NCBI RefSeq assembly: GCF_011050365.1
Contig: NZ_DRFV01000007.1
Location: 116,001 to 180,000, forward strand
Length of the DNA: 64,000 bases
Source: Pseudohongiella sp.
Lineage (GTDB): Bacteria > Pseudomonadota > Gammaproteobacteria > Pseudomonadales > Pseudohongiellaceae
Reading direction: 5' to 3'
The stretch's first letter is position 1. Each line of letters opens with the position of its first letter. The position numbers and the translations under genes were made by a program. Shown here piece by piece: positions 9,248 to 17,386 of this stretch. The notes below the pieces were generated by a model. The model was not told the DNA's origin. It did no database searches and worked only from the letters and a program-made list of their open reading frames with translations.

Positions 9248-10117
9248 GTGGGTGCTTTGTTAACGCTGGATGTTCAAGAGCAAATAATTCAGAAGCGCAC
9301 AGACGAGCAGCGGCTGAATCGCAGCCGCAAAAGTCTTCGCCGTGACGTGGGTCGTGCGATTGCCGATTTCAACATGATTGAAGACGGAGATCTGGTCATG
9401 GTGTGCCTGTCCGGCGGCAAGGACTCATACACCATGCTTGATATCCTGCTGCATCTTAAAAAACATGCGCCGATTCATTTTGATATCAAGGCGGTAAACC
9501 TGGATCAGAAGCAGCCGGATTTCCCGGAACATATCCTGCCTGAGTACCTGCGCAGCATGGGTGTGGATTATCACATCATCGAGCAGGACACGTTTTCCAT
9601 CGTCAAGGAAAAAACCCCGGAAGGTAAAACCTACTGCGGATTGTGTTCACGTCTGCGCCGGGGCAGTCTGTATACCTATGCCCGACAGATTGGCGCCAAC
9701 AAGATTGCGCTGGGTCATCACCGTGATGACATCGTCGAGACTTTGTTCCTGAACATGTTCTTCGGCGGCAAGATGAAAGCCATGCCGCCGAAGCTGTTGA
9801 GTGATGACAAACAGAATGTGGTGATTCGTCCGCTGGCCTATTGCAGTGAAAAGGAGGTAGCCCGTTATGCTCGTCTGCGCGGCTTCCCGATCATTCCGTG
9901 CAATCTGTGTGGTACCCAGGACAATATGCAGCGCCAGGAAATGAAGGCCATGCTGCAGACCTGGGAAAAACAGTACCCGGGCCGTATCGATAATATTTTC
10001 CGCAGTATTGCACATATTGAACCGTCGCAACTGGCAGACACGCGGCTGTTCCCGTTCCGTGATTTACGCCGCGACAGCGATGCCCCGCAGCGAATCAACG
10101 CTGTTAATGTGGCCTGA
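9248..10117 (+). CDS. ttcA: tRNA 2-thiocytidine biosynthesis protein TtcA
   Basis: 289 residues. PP-loop ATPase motif [12 protein letters not shown] (about residues 54-65) and two conserved Cys pairs, [10 protein letters not shown] and [13 protein letters not shown], which in TtcA hold an iron-sulfur cluster and assist sulfur transfer. The enzyme thiolates cytidine 32 of some tRNAs. The annotated start is GTG 9248; TTG 9257, better spaced from GGAG at 9245-9248, is possible. The gene opens a small run with yheU, the sulfur-carrier gene tusA and an exonuclease gene. Confidence 0.95.
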   Translation: MGALLTLDVQEQIIQKRTDEQRLNRSRKSLRRDVGRAIADFNMIEDGDLVMVCLSGGKDSYTMLDILLHLKKHAPIHFDIKAVNLDQKQPDFPEHILPEYLRSMGVDYHIIEQDTFSIVKEKTPEGKTYCGLCSRLRRGSLYTYARQIGANKIALGHHRDDIVETLFLNMFFGGKMKAMPPKLLSDDKQNVVIRPLAYCSEKEVARYARLRGFPIIPCNLCGTQDNMQRQEMKAMLQTWEKQYPGRIDNIFRSIAHIEPSQLADTRLFPFRDLRRDSDAPQRINAVNVA

Positions 10118-10135
10118 GCGGACACAGAGGTTTGC

Positions 10136-10342
10136 ATGGAAATTCCCTGGCAACGTCTGTCGGATGAAGTGCTTGACGCGGTGATTGAAGAGTTTGTTAG
10201 CCGTGAGGGCACCGAGTACGGCGCCGAGGATTACACGCTGGCAGAAAAAGTCGCACAGGTACGCCTGCAGCTCAAACGCGGTGAGGCAGTGGTGGATTTT
10301 GACCCTGACACCGAAACCTGCCACCTGATAGCGAGCCACTGA
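10136..10342 (+). CDS. yheU: YheU family (UPF0270) small protein
   Basis: 68 residues. MEIPWQRLSDEVLDAVIEEF, REGTEYG and the KVAQVRLQLKRGEAVVDFD block match the E. coli YheU family closely. The function is unknown. It sits 18 bp after ttcA and 27 bp before tusA, so it is probably co-transcribed with tRNA-thiolation genes. Confidence 0.9.
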   Translation: MEIPWQRLSDEVLDAVIEEFVSREGTEYGAEDYTLAEKVAQVRLQLKRGEAVVDFDPDTETCHLIASH

Positions 10343-10369
10343 ATACCGGGTGTCACAGCAGAGAGTGAT

Positions 10370-10639
10370 ATGAACGACGATAACATTTCCGACAAGGCCA
10401 CCCTGGATAACAGCGGAGCTGATATCAACGTTGATGCCAGTGGTCTTTTTTGTCCCGAACCTGTCATGCTGTTACATAACAAATTTCGTGATATGCAACC
10501 AGGTGACACCTTGCTGATGACGGCAACGGATCCGTCTACCACGCGTGATGTCCCCAAGTTCTGTCTGTTTCTGGGCCACGATATGGTCGCCCACGATGAG
10601 CAGGGCGGTGTCTATCGTTACCTGCTGCGAAAGAACTGA
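10370..10639 (+). CDS. tusA: TusA family sulfurtransferase
   Basis: 89 residues. VDASGLFCPEPVMLLHNKF carries the CPxP motif whose Cys accepts persulfide from a cysteine desulfurase. TTRDVPKFCLFLGH provides the second conserved block. TusA relays sulfur for tRNA 2-thiouridine and other pathways. An N-terminal extension of about 20 polar residues precedes the core, which is slightly longer than E. coli TusA (81 residues). The exonuclease gene begins two bases after its stop. Confidence 0.92.
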   Translation: MNDDNISDKATLDNSGADINVDASGLFCPEPVMLLHNKFRDMQPGDTLLMTATDPSTTRDVPKFCLFLGHDMVAHDEQGGVYRYLLRKN

Positions 10640-10641
10640 TC

Positions 10642-11586
10642 ATGGCAGCACCGGTGTATCTGATTGATGCGTCCATCTATATTTTTCAGGCGCACTTTTC
10701 CCCGCAGTTTCAGAGCTGGTCAAAGCGCTCGGAGGATCGAAGTGCCTTTGCCGGGTTTGCCCGTTTTCTGTTGCGGTTTTTACAGGTGACCAAAGCAGAG
10801 AAACTGGCGGTGGCATTTGACGAAAGCCTGTTCAGTGGTTTCCGCCACCAACTTTATCCTGCTTACAAATCCAACCGGGTATTGCCGGACGACAATCTGG
10901 CGCGCCAGCTCAAAGCCTGCGCCAGTCTGTGCAAGGTACTGGGTGTTGCGGCCTACGCCAGTCGCAACTATGAAGCCGACGACATCATTGGCACTCTGAG
11001 CGCCTGCGTGCGAAGCGAGCAAACTCCCGGGCTCGTGTCACCGGTGGTGATCGTTACCCGTGACAAGGATCTGTCACAGCTGCTGGCCCGCGAAGAAGAT
11101 TATGTCTGGGACTTTAATGCCGGTGTGCGCCGTTATCGACAGGACATTTTTGCGCATTATGGTATCTGGCCTGAACAGTTTCCGTGTTTCCTGGGGCTGA
11201 CCGGCGACAGTATTGACTGCATTCCCGGAGTGCCCGGCATCGGCCCGGTCGCGGCTCGTCATCTGCTGCAGCATTTCACTGATCTGGATGCGTTGTTTCC
11301 GCAACTGGAGACGGTGTCCGATCTTGGTTTTCGGGGTGCCCGGCGTTGCCGGCAGTTACTGCAGGAGCATCAGCAACAGGCATTGCTGAGCCGACAACTG
11401 GCGCGCATTGTCAGCTGCGAAGATGTGTCAGAATCGTTTGTCATGCAGACCAGTGACGCATTGCGGGTGGCAGACATTGATGGACCCGGTTTTATGGCAT
11501 TGCTTGCCGACATGGCTTTGGCCGACGGTGATGTACAGCGCCTGCAGGCCATGCTGCACGGGTTAGTAAAGGCGGAGGCCGCATGA
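10642..11586 (+). CDS. 5'-3' exonuclease / flap endonuclease family (Xni- and Pol I-like)
   Basis: 314 residues. All core motifs of the PIN/FEN superfamily are present: LIDASIYIFQAHF at the N-terminus, VAFDESLFSGFRHQLYPAYK, NYEADDIIGTL, VTRDKDLSQLL, and the helix-three-turn-helix DNA-binding region GLTGDSIDCIPGVPGIGP. These supply the acidic metal-binding residues. It is longer than E. coli Xni (251 residues) and has no polymerase domain. Probable role is removal of flaps or RNA primers in repair or replication. It overlaps pdxB by 4 bp. Confidence 0.88.
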   Translation: MAAPVYLIDASIYIFQAHFSPQFQSWSKRSEDRSAFAGFARFLLRFLQVTKAEKLAVAFDESLFSGFRHQLYPAYKSNRVLPDDNLARQLKACASLCKVLGVAAYASRNYEADDIIGTLSACVRSEQTPGLVSPVVIVTRDKDLSQLLAREEDYVWDFNAGVRRYRQDIFAHYGIWPEQFPCFLGLTGDSIDCIPGVPGIGPVAARHLLQHFTDLDALFPQLETVSDLGFRGARRCRQLLQEHQQQALLSRQLARIVSCEDVSESFVMQTSDALRVADIDGPGFMALLADMALADGDVQRLQAMLHGLVKAEAA

Positions 11587-12770
11587 GTGGGAAGCGTATA
11601 AAAATAGTGGCCGATGAAAATATTCTGGCGCTCGATGGCTGGTTTGGCAAAAAAGTTGAGCTGGTCCTGGTGCCGGGTCGTGATATTCGTGCAGAGCATG
11701 TACAGGACGCGGATGCCTTGCTGGTGCGTTCCATTACCCGGGTCGACAAAAACCTGTTGCAGGGCTCCACAGTGCGCTTTGTTGGTACTGCCACCAGTGG
11801 CACGGATCATCTGGATCTGGCCTGGCTGGCACAACAGGATATCACGGTAGCCGATGCCGCCGGTGCCAATGCCAATGCTGTGGTGGAATATGTACTGGCG
11901 GCGCTGGCCTCCCTGATCAAGGAGGAGGGGCTGGCACTGTGGCAAAGTCGCGTTGCGGTTATCGGCGCAGGTCATGTGGGGAGTGCACTGATCCGGCGCC
12001 TGCAGAGCCTCGGTATACAGTGTGTGGCATGTGACCCGCTGCAGCAGATTGTGAACAATGTGGATTATGTCGGGCTCGATGAAGCCCTGCGTGCCGATGT
12101 CGTCTGCCTGCATACCCCGCTGACCCGGGATGGCAAACATGCGACCTGGCATATGCTTGACCAGGAGCGGTTGTCAGCGCTGCGTCCGGAGACGGTGTTG
12201 ATCAATGCCGGCCGTGGCGAGGTGATTGAGACTGCGGCATTGCTTGAGCTGATGCAGCGGGTTCCCGAACAAAAGGTCATTCTGGATGTGTGGGAAAACG
12301 AGCCGTCACCGGCGCTGGCGTTGTTGCGCAAGGTGGCCATCGGTACACCCCATATCGCCGGCTACAGTGTGGAGGCCAAACTGGCAGCCAGCCGCTTTGT
12401 GCTGACGCGTTTGTGTGAGCATTTCGACAAAAAAATACCAGCCATGCTGCCACCGACCAATCTGCCCCTGATCGTGCATGATGAGCGTTACACGGCAGCA
12501 CCGCGTTTTGCCTGGGATGGTGACCAGAGCGACGAGCACATGTTTGCCGATATTGTACTGGGTACATTTTCGCCGGCGCTGGTGTCACAGCGCTTTACCA
12601 CGATGTATCAGGAAGCGACGGCGGAGCAGAGCGGCGCCCGGGTATTTGACAGATTGCGCCGCGAACTGGCCATGCGGCGCGAATTTTCCGCCTGCCACCT
12701 GCACGCGGCGGCGTATAGCCCGCAACTGGCGAGCTGGCTGCATGCGGCAGGGTTTGTGTTGCAGGCCTGA
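11583..12770 (+). CDS. pdxB: 4-phosphoerythronate dehydrogenase
   Basis: 395 residues, D-2-hydroxyacid dehydrogenase superfamily. The N-terminus KIVADENILALDGWFGK and the TSGTDHLDLAWL block are typical of PdxB. VAVIGAGHVGSALIRRLQS (about 121-139) is the NAD-binding site; LINAGRGEVIE and DVWENEPSP supply catalytic-domain residues, and TPHIAGYSVEAK contains the active-site His. It oxidises 4-phosphoerythronate in vitamin B6 synthesis. The ATGA overlap with the exonuclease gene implies translational coupling. The C-terminal dimerisation domain is intact. Confidence 0.95.
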   Translation: MSGKRIKIVADENILALDGWFGKKVELVLVPGRDIRAEHVQDADALLVRSITRVDKNLLQGSTVRFVGTATSGTDHLDLAWLAQQDITVADAAGANANAVVEYVLAALASLIKEEGLALWQSRVAVIGAGHVGSALIRRLQSLGIQCVACDPLQQIVNNVDYVGLDEALRADVVCLHTPLTRDGKHATWHMLDQERLSALRPETVLINAGRGEVIETAALLELMQRVPEQKVILDVWENEPSPALALLRKVAIGTPHIAGYSVEAKLAASRFVLTRLCEHFDKKIPAMLPPTNLPLIVHDERYTAAPRFAWDGDQSDEHMFADIVLGTFSPALVSQRFTTMYQEATAEQSGARVFDRLRRELAMRREFSACHLHAAAYSPQLASWLHAAGFVLQA

Positions 12771-12819
12771 TGGCTTAGTGCAGCTTTTAGCTATCCGGCC
12801 TGTTACCGTGCAGGCTCTC

Positions 12820-14043
12820 TTACAGTGCTGATTGCGCCCACTTGCCCAGAAAGCGTTCCACTTTGCTGATGGCCTGCTGCAACACGTCTGTGGTGGGCAG
12901 GAAGACAATACGCAGGTGCTGGGTGTCACTGATATTGAAGGCGCTGCCCTGGACCAGCAAAATCTTTTCGCGCTCCAGCAAATCCTGGATAAATCGCTGG
13001 TCATCGGCAATCGGGTACATGTCCGGGTCCAGCCGCGGAAACATGTAGATGGCACCTTTGGGTTTGACACAGGTCACGCCGGGAATCTGGGTCAGCATGT
13101 CCCAGGCGATATCACGCTGTTCGCGCAGTCGGCCACCCGGCAAAATCAGCTCGTTGATGCTCTGGTAGCCACCCAGGGCGGTTTGCACTGCAAACTGCGC
13201 CGGTACGTTGGCACACAGGCGCATATTGGAGAGGATTTCCAGGCCTTCGATGTAATTGGTTGCGTGCTCTTTGGCGCCGCTCAGAATCATCCAGCCGGAG
13301 CGGAAACCCGCCAGCCGGTACGATTTCGACAGGCCATTGAAGGTGACAATAAACAGGTCGTCGCACAGCGACGCAATCGGCGTATGTACAGCACCGTCAT
13401 AGAGGATTTTGCTGTAAATCTCGTCGGCAAAAATGATGAGCTTGTGTTTGCGGGCGACGCGGATAATATCCAGCAGCAGCTCCGGGCTGTATACCGAGCC
13501 GGTGGGGTTGTTGGGGTTGATGATGACCAGGGCACGGGTTTTGGCAGTGATTTTCTGTTCAATATCGCTGATGTCGGGAAACCAGTCCGCCTGCTCATCA
13601 CAAACATAGTGGATGGGATTGCCGCCGCCCAGACTCACCGCCGCAGTCCACAGTGGGTAGTCGGGTGCCGGCACCAGTACCTCATCACCATTGTTGAGCA
13701 GCGCCTGCATGGCCATCACAATCAACTCGCTGACGCCGTTGCCCAGATAAATATCATCAATATCGACGCCATCAATGCCAATTTGCTGGCACTCCTGCAT
13801 AATGGCCTTGCGGGCAGAAAACAGTCCCTTGGAGTCGCTGTAGCCCTGCGCATTGGGCAGGTTGCGGATAACATCCTGGATGATTTCTTCAGGCGCTTCA
13901 AAACCGAACGCGGCCGGATTGCCAATATTAAGCTTGAGGATGCGATTGCCTTCTTCCTCAAGTCGTTTGGCTTCTTCCAGCACCGGGCCACGAATGTCGT
14001 AGCAGACTTTCGCCAGTTTTTCCGACTGCCTGATTTTTTTCAT
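12820..14043 (-). CDS. alaA: alanine-synthesising aminotransferase AlaA
   Basis: 407 residues from ATG 14043 (MKKIRQSEK), which matches the E. coli AlaA N-terminus; 27 further in-frame upstream codons look unconserved. Fold type I PLP aminotransferase: GNGVSELIVMAMQALLN, VPAPDYPLWTAAVSLGGG, INPNNPTGSVYS, IIFADEIYSKILYD, and the PLP-lysine in FNGLSKSYRLAGFRSGW. It transfers an amino group from glutamate to pyruvate to make alanine. It is convergent with pdxB (49 bp between stops, no strong terminator seen) and divergent from msrB. Confidence 0.95.
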   Translation of the reverse strand: MKKIRQSEKLAKVCYDIRGPVLEEAKRLEEEGNRILKLNIGNPAAFGFEAPEEIIQDVIRNLPNAQGYSDSKGLFSARKAIMQECQQIGIDGVDIDDIYLGNGVSELIVMAMQALLNNGDEVLVPAPDYPLWTAAVSLGGGNPIHYVCDEQADWFPDISDIEQKITAKTRALVIINPNNPTGSVYSPELLLDIIRVARKHKLIIFADEIYSKILYDGAVHTPIASLCDDLFIVTFNGLSKSYRLAGFRSGWMILSGAKEHATNYIEGLEILSNMRLCANVPAQFAVQTALGGYQSINELILPGGRLREQRDIAWDMLTQIPGVTCVKPKGAIYMFPRLDPDMYPIADDQRFIQDLLEREKILLVQGSAFNISDTQHLRIVFLPTTDVLQQAISKVERFLGKWAQSAL

Positions 14044-14117
14044 AATGCAATTTCCGGGATGTACGTGTTGGGGCGATATTGTAAACTGACAGCAGAAAAA
14101 TGATAGAGGAGAGAGTT

Positions 14118-14558
14118 GTGACAATTGACAGCAAAAGCCAGTGCAGCGTGCCTTCAGGCAATACGCACAAGATCAGCGACGCCGACAGGGACCGCCTGCG
14201 TGCCGAGCTGGACCCCGAGACCTACCATATCGTCTGTGAAGCCGGCACTGAGCGGGCTTTCAGTGGCAAATACTGGGACTGCAAAACGCCAGGTATGTAT
14301 CACTGCGTCGTCTGTGATGCCGCGTTGTTCGATTCGGAAACCAAGTATGACTCCGGTTCCGGTTGGCCCAGCTATTACCAGCCGATCGCGGAAGCGGCGG
14401 TGACCGAGGTCAAGGATACCAGCCACGGCATGGTGCGCACGGAAGTGGTGTGCGGCAAATGTGAAGCGCATCTGGGCCACGTGTTTGAGGATGGTCCACC
14501 CCCGACAGGCCTGCGTTATTGCATCAATTCGGCCTCTGTGGTCCTGCACGAGAGGTGA
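14118..14558 (+). CDS. msrB: peptide-methionine (R)-S-oxide reductase
   Basis: 146 residues. Zinc-binding Cys pairs CVVCD and CGKCE, the [13 protein letters not shown] substrate loop, [21 protein letters not shown] with the catalytic Cys, and the SASV ending are all present. The enzyme repairs methionine-R-sulfoxide in proteins. I chose GTG 14118 because GAGGAG (14106-14111) lies at proper distance; ATG 14100 is an in-frame alternative adding six residues. The stop TGA is shared in a GTGA overlap with the next gene. Confidence 0.93.
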   Translation: MTIDSKSQCSVPSGNTHKISDADRDRLRAELDPETYHIVCEAGTERAFSGKYWDCKTPGMYHCVVCDAALFDSETKYDSGSGWPSYYQPIAEAAVTEVKDTSHGMVRTEVVCGKCEAHLGHVFEDGPPPTGLRYCINSASVVLHER

Positions 14559-15382
14559 TTGCGGGCTGCCACACGTTAACCCGGTCGGTATGCAACCGAC
14601 GGGCGGCAGTGGCGGCACTGTTGCTGTCCATCGCCCCGGCCGGCCATGGGCAAACAGGCGGCGCGCAGCCGTCGGCCAGCCACACCACGGCCATCGGCCT
14701 GTTTTACAGTCGCGGGGGTTACGGTGAAAGTCGTGACACCCGGATTCGTTACCTGCCGCTGTCTCATGAGGTTGCCCGCGGGAGTTGGCGGGTGAAAGCG
14801 ACAGTGCCGGTGCTGGAGGTTAGCGGTCCGGCCAATGTACTGGTCAACGTCGGCAGTCTGGGCGGGTTTTCCGGCTCCAGAACCTCACAGGTGTCGGCCG
14901 GGGGTGTGGGTGATGTCAGCGTTAGCCTGACCTACGAAGTACCAGCCTGGTCAGCCAATGCGCCGTATATTGACGTCAGCGTCGAGCTCAAGGCGCCGAC
15001 TGCGGACCCGGAGCAAGGTCTGGGTACCGGTCGCATGGATGCCGGTATGCAGGTCGATTTGTATCAACTGGCGGGTCCGCTGACTGTGTTTGCGTCAGCC
15101 GGTTACCGTTATCGCCGGCAATCGCCTTTTTATCCGGGGCTGGAGAATTCTGTTTTCGCCTCGCTGGGCGCCAGTGCCAATTGGGGAGATGCGCTGCAAT
15201 ACGGCCTGATCTACGACTACCGTCAGGCGGCGTCTGACTTTACCGGTGAAACCCATGAATTGTTGCCCTACCTGTCCTGGACGATGTCACCGGCGTGGAG
15301 CGCCATGCTCTACACCGTCACCGGATTCACTGAGGACAGTGCAGATTTCGCCGCCGGCCTGCAATTGAGCCGGCGCTGGTAG
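14555..15382 (+). CDS. secreted beta-barrel-like outer-membrane protein of unknown function
   Basis: 275 residues from GTG 14555, whose GTGA overlap with the msrB stop suggests coupling; ATG 14519 inside msrB is an alternative. A signal peptide is visible ([19 protein letters not shown]). The mature part is rich in alternating Gly/aromatic strands such as [37 protein letters not shown] and [16 protein letters not shown], and ends in a short strand LQLSRRW. This resembles transporter-like barrels related to the phenol-degradation MetA family, but I cannot assign a substrate. Confidence 0.6.
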   Translation: MIAGCHTLTRSVCNRRAAVAALLLSIAPAGHGQTGGAQPSASHTTAIGLFYSRGGYGESRDTRIRYLPLSHEVARGSWRVKATVPVLEVSGPANVLVNVGSLGGFSGSRTSQVSAGGVGDVSVSLTYEVPAWSANAPYIDVSVELKAPTADPEQGLGTGRMDAGMQVDLYQLAGPLTVFASAGYRYRRQSPFYPGLENSVFASLGASANWGDALQYGLIYDYRQAASDFTGETHELLPYLSWTMSPAWSAMLYTVTGFTEDSADFAAGLQLSRRW

Positions 15383-15425
15383 TCATTTCTCCATATCCCC
15401 GCCGCAGCCGGTATTGAGCATCGGT

Positions 15426-16289
15426 TCAGATCTGCATGGGCCTGGGGCGCGGCGGCACAATCGATGCGCGGTCGACTGCCGGCCGCATGCGCTGGAAGGG
15501 CGGCAATTCCGGGCGCTGGATGCGCTCGGGAATCAGCGGGCGACCGCTGTCAAAATCGTCTTCCTGTCGTGCTTCATCAATGTCGCTGTCAGTGGCAGTG
15601 TCAGCAATCTCTTCAGACTGAAGTTGCTCAAGCACCAATGGCCGGTCAGCATTGCCGTGGTCGACGCCGGTGTCTGTGCCGGGTTCCGGCTCTGCGGCGG
15701 GCAAAGCTGATTCGGCGGGTGCGGCCAACTCCATGCGGAAACGTTCGATATTGTCAGTTCCTGTGCCTTCCGGTATCTGCACCCGGATTTCCAGCGTTGG
15801 CTCCACAATGGTGGCATTGTCGGCGTCTGCCATGTCCAGCAGGCGTCGCGCATGGGGCGGCAGTGTCTGAGTGTCTTCATCAAGAATATCAAGCGCCGGT
15901 GTACTGTCCAGGAACTCAGGGCTTCGGGGCGCGTTGCGTTGCAGTTCGATCAGCGGCCGCATGTCTTCGGGTATGCGCGCAGTCTCAATATCCTGTTGTT
16001 GCAGAAAAGGCATGATCAGGCTATCCGCGCTGATGTCACCGCGGTCTGAGCTGTCTTCGGTTTCATCGCTGCCCAGGAAGGGGCTGGGGGCGCCGGTACC
16101 ACCCAGGCCGCTGTCGCCATTAATACCGCCGGTACGGCCGGTGCCGCCCATGCCGCTGCCCTGATCATCACCGCCACCGCCAATGGTGCCGATGCTACTG
16201 GTCGCAATCAGAAAGCTGCACACGAAAATCACCAGGGCCATCAGAATGGCCAGCGGGTAGCTGCGAAGTGCAAGTATGGCTCTAGGCAT
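15426..16289 (-). CDS. single-pass membrane protein with Gly-rich GGTG segment, unknown function
   Basis: 287 residues. One N-terminal membrane segment (about 10-30), then a Gly-rich stretch about 34-68 containing two GGTG units, then a long acidic, Pro-rich, probably disordered region. A compact middle part around TLEIRVQIPEGTGTDNIERF may fold. It ends in a basic proline-rich tail (PPRPRPMQI). I do not recognise a family. It overlaps the DUF6502 gene by 8 bp, so the two are translationally linked and probably work together. The topology suggests most of the chain is on the periplasmic side, but positive residues flank the segment only weakly. Confidence 0.6.
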   Translation of the reverse strand: MPRAILALRSYPLAILMALVIFVCSFLIATSSIGTIGGGGDDQGSGMGGTGRTGGINGDSGLGGTGAPSPFLGSDETEDSSDRGDISADSLIMPFLQQQDIETARIPEDMRPLIELQRNAPRSPEFLDSTPALDILDEDTQTLPPHARRLLDMADADNATIVEPTLEIRVQIPEGTGTDNIERFRMELAAPAESALPAAEPEPGTDTGVDHGNADRPLVLEQLQSEEIADTATDSDIDEARQEDDFDSGRPLIPERIQRPELPPFQRMRPAVDRASIVPPRPRPMQI

Positions 16290-17229
16290 TATCCTGATCC
16301 TGTTGCGACTGGGTGCCGTCCTGGGTGTTTGCCTGCTTGTCAGTATGATTCTCGTAGCGACTATTGTAATGGAATATGCCGAAATTCATACGGAACCGGT
16401 TGGGATTTTTCGACGTTTTTGCTGATTTTGTGACGGCAGCCGCAGACGATTCTGCGTCGGCGCGCTGCAGGGCCAGTGCTTCATTGTTCAGGGCGCGCAG
16501 GGCGTTCATGCCCAGTTCCTCGGCCAGTTCGTTCAGTGCCTGAATGGAGTTCTCGCTCAGGCGATCGTAATACACGCTGCGATCGAAGAAAGCCGGCTTG
16601 TTGCCCAGCAGGTTGTGGGTGCCGGCACTGATATGGTCGTGCAGGTTTTTGCCAAAAAAGAACACTTTCTCATCAAAGCCTTTGTCCGGGGTAAAGGCGC
16701 CGGTATTGAGCACGACGCGGCCCTGTTCGTCCTGATGGGCAACGCCCAGGTGGATCCATTCGTCGAGGATGACCCTGGGACGAATGTCCTGGCGGCAAAC
16801 CATTTCCACCAGATCGTCAAAACAGGCTTCTTCGCCGGCCTGCGCTGAGCGCAGCGGCAAAGGCAATGGCTTGCCGGACGCATCCCGGAAACAGGCAGAG
16901 CCCAGCCAATTGGCGATCAGCTGCGCGCCGACCGAGATATTGGCAGGCAACACCGCTGCATCAGCCTGCTCACTGCGCAGGCGTTTGACATCCTTGCGGT
17001 GGACGCCGGTCAGCAGGGTGATGCGACTATCTGATTGGCGTTTGCCGTCGACAGAAAACTCGCTGTCGGCGACGTCGACATAGATGGACTTGAGCAGGGT
17101 CGTCAAATACGGATAGCTGACCTGAAACGATAACAGTAAACGTACCAGCGGGCGCAGCAGTTTGCGCAGCGCTGTTACCAGGGCGGCGGGGGGCTGTCCC
17201 GGAGATTGGCTGACGTTGTTGTCACTCAT
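16282..17229 (-). CDS. DUF6502 family protein with helix-turn-helix-like segment, candidate regulator
   Basis: 315 residues from ATG 17229. A longer in-frame start (GTG 17307) would put two palindromic operators inside the gene, so the shorter start is preferred. I recognise the DUF6502 pattern. The N-terminal third (LRKLLRPLVRLLLSFQVSYP, then SRITLLTGVHRKDVKRLRSE at about 66-85) looks like a winged helix-turn-helix: a helix pair followed by a recognition-like helix. The middle holds RVILDEWIHLGVAHQDEQGR and FFGKNLHDHISAGTHNLLG; the tail is low complexity and Gln-rich. No ribosome site precedes ATG, and a TATACT box ends eight bases upstream, so the mRNA may be nearly leaderless. DNA binding is inference. 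Confidence 0.7.
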   Translation of the reverse strand: MSDNNVSQSPGQPPAALVTALRKLLRPLVRLLLSFQVSYPYLTTLLKSIYVDVADSEFSVDGKRQSDSRITLLTGVHRKDVKRLRSEQADAAVLPANISVGAQLIANWLGSACFRDASGKPLPLPLRSAQAGEEACFDDLVEMVCRQDIRPRVILDEWIHLGVAHQDEQGRVVLNTGAFTPDKGFDEKVFFFGKNLHDHISAGTHNLLGNKPAFFDRSVYYDRLSENSIQALNELAEELGMNALRALNNEALALQRADAESSAAAVTKSAKTSKNPNRFRMNFGIFHYNSRYENHTDKQANTQDGTQSQQDQDNA

Positions 17230-17236
17230 GGCGAAC

Positions 17237-17242
17237 AGTATA
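17237..17242 (-). promoter_or_regulatory. candidate -10 box of the DUF6502 gene
   Basis: The minus strand reads TATACT here, seven bases before the DUF6502 start codon. The -35 position at 17 bp spacing (17260-17265) falls inside the first palindrome and matches consensus poorly, which is common for regulated promoters. Confidence 0.5.
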
Positions 17243-17249
17243 GCCAGAG

Positions 17250-17266
17250 GTGGGAAATAATCCCAC
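17250..17266. promoter_or_regulatory. palindromic operator 1 (GTGGGA-N5-TCCCAC)
   Basis: A 17-bp inverted repeat with 6-bp perfect arms. It shares the outer GTGGGA/TCCCAC and length with a second site 41 bp away, centre to centre (about four helical turns). It covers the spacer and -35 region of the presumed DUF6502 promoter. Confidence 0.8.
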
Positions 17267-17285
17267 AAATATTTTGTGACATGTG

Positions 17286-17314
17286 TTGACGTGGGAATAA
17301 TTCCCACCTACTAT
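17286..17314 (+). promoter_or_regulatory. sigma-70-type promoter of the alpha/beta hydrolase gene
   Basis: TTGACG (17286-17291), a spacer of exactly 17 bp, and TACTAT (17309-17314). The spacer is almost entirely filled by palindromic operator 2, an arrangement expected for repression by steric block. Confidence 0.65.
17291..17307. promoter_or_regulatory. palindromic operator 2 (GTGGGAAT-A-ATTCCCAC)
   Basis: A perfect 17-bp palindrome: 8-bp arms around a single A. It sits between the -35 and -10 boxes of the hydrolase promoter and matches operator 1 in length and outer bases. The presence of two like sites in one divergent promoter region points to a shared dimeric regulator, most simply the adjacent DUF6502 protein. 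Confidence 0.85.
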
Positions 17315-17386
17315 TCACACTAACACAATCAACGGCATACCGCGCCTGAACACTCAGACTGGGCGTTGGCTGCTACAAGGCGATCT

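Noticed and set aside
12832..14103. 423-codon open frame on the plus strand opposite alaA
   Set aside because: It is antisense to a gene with clear aminotransferase motifs, and its translation shows no recognisable fold. Long antisense frames are common in G+C-rich genes.
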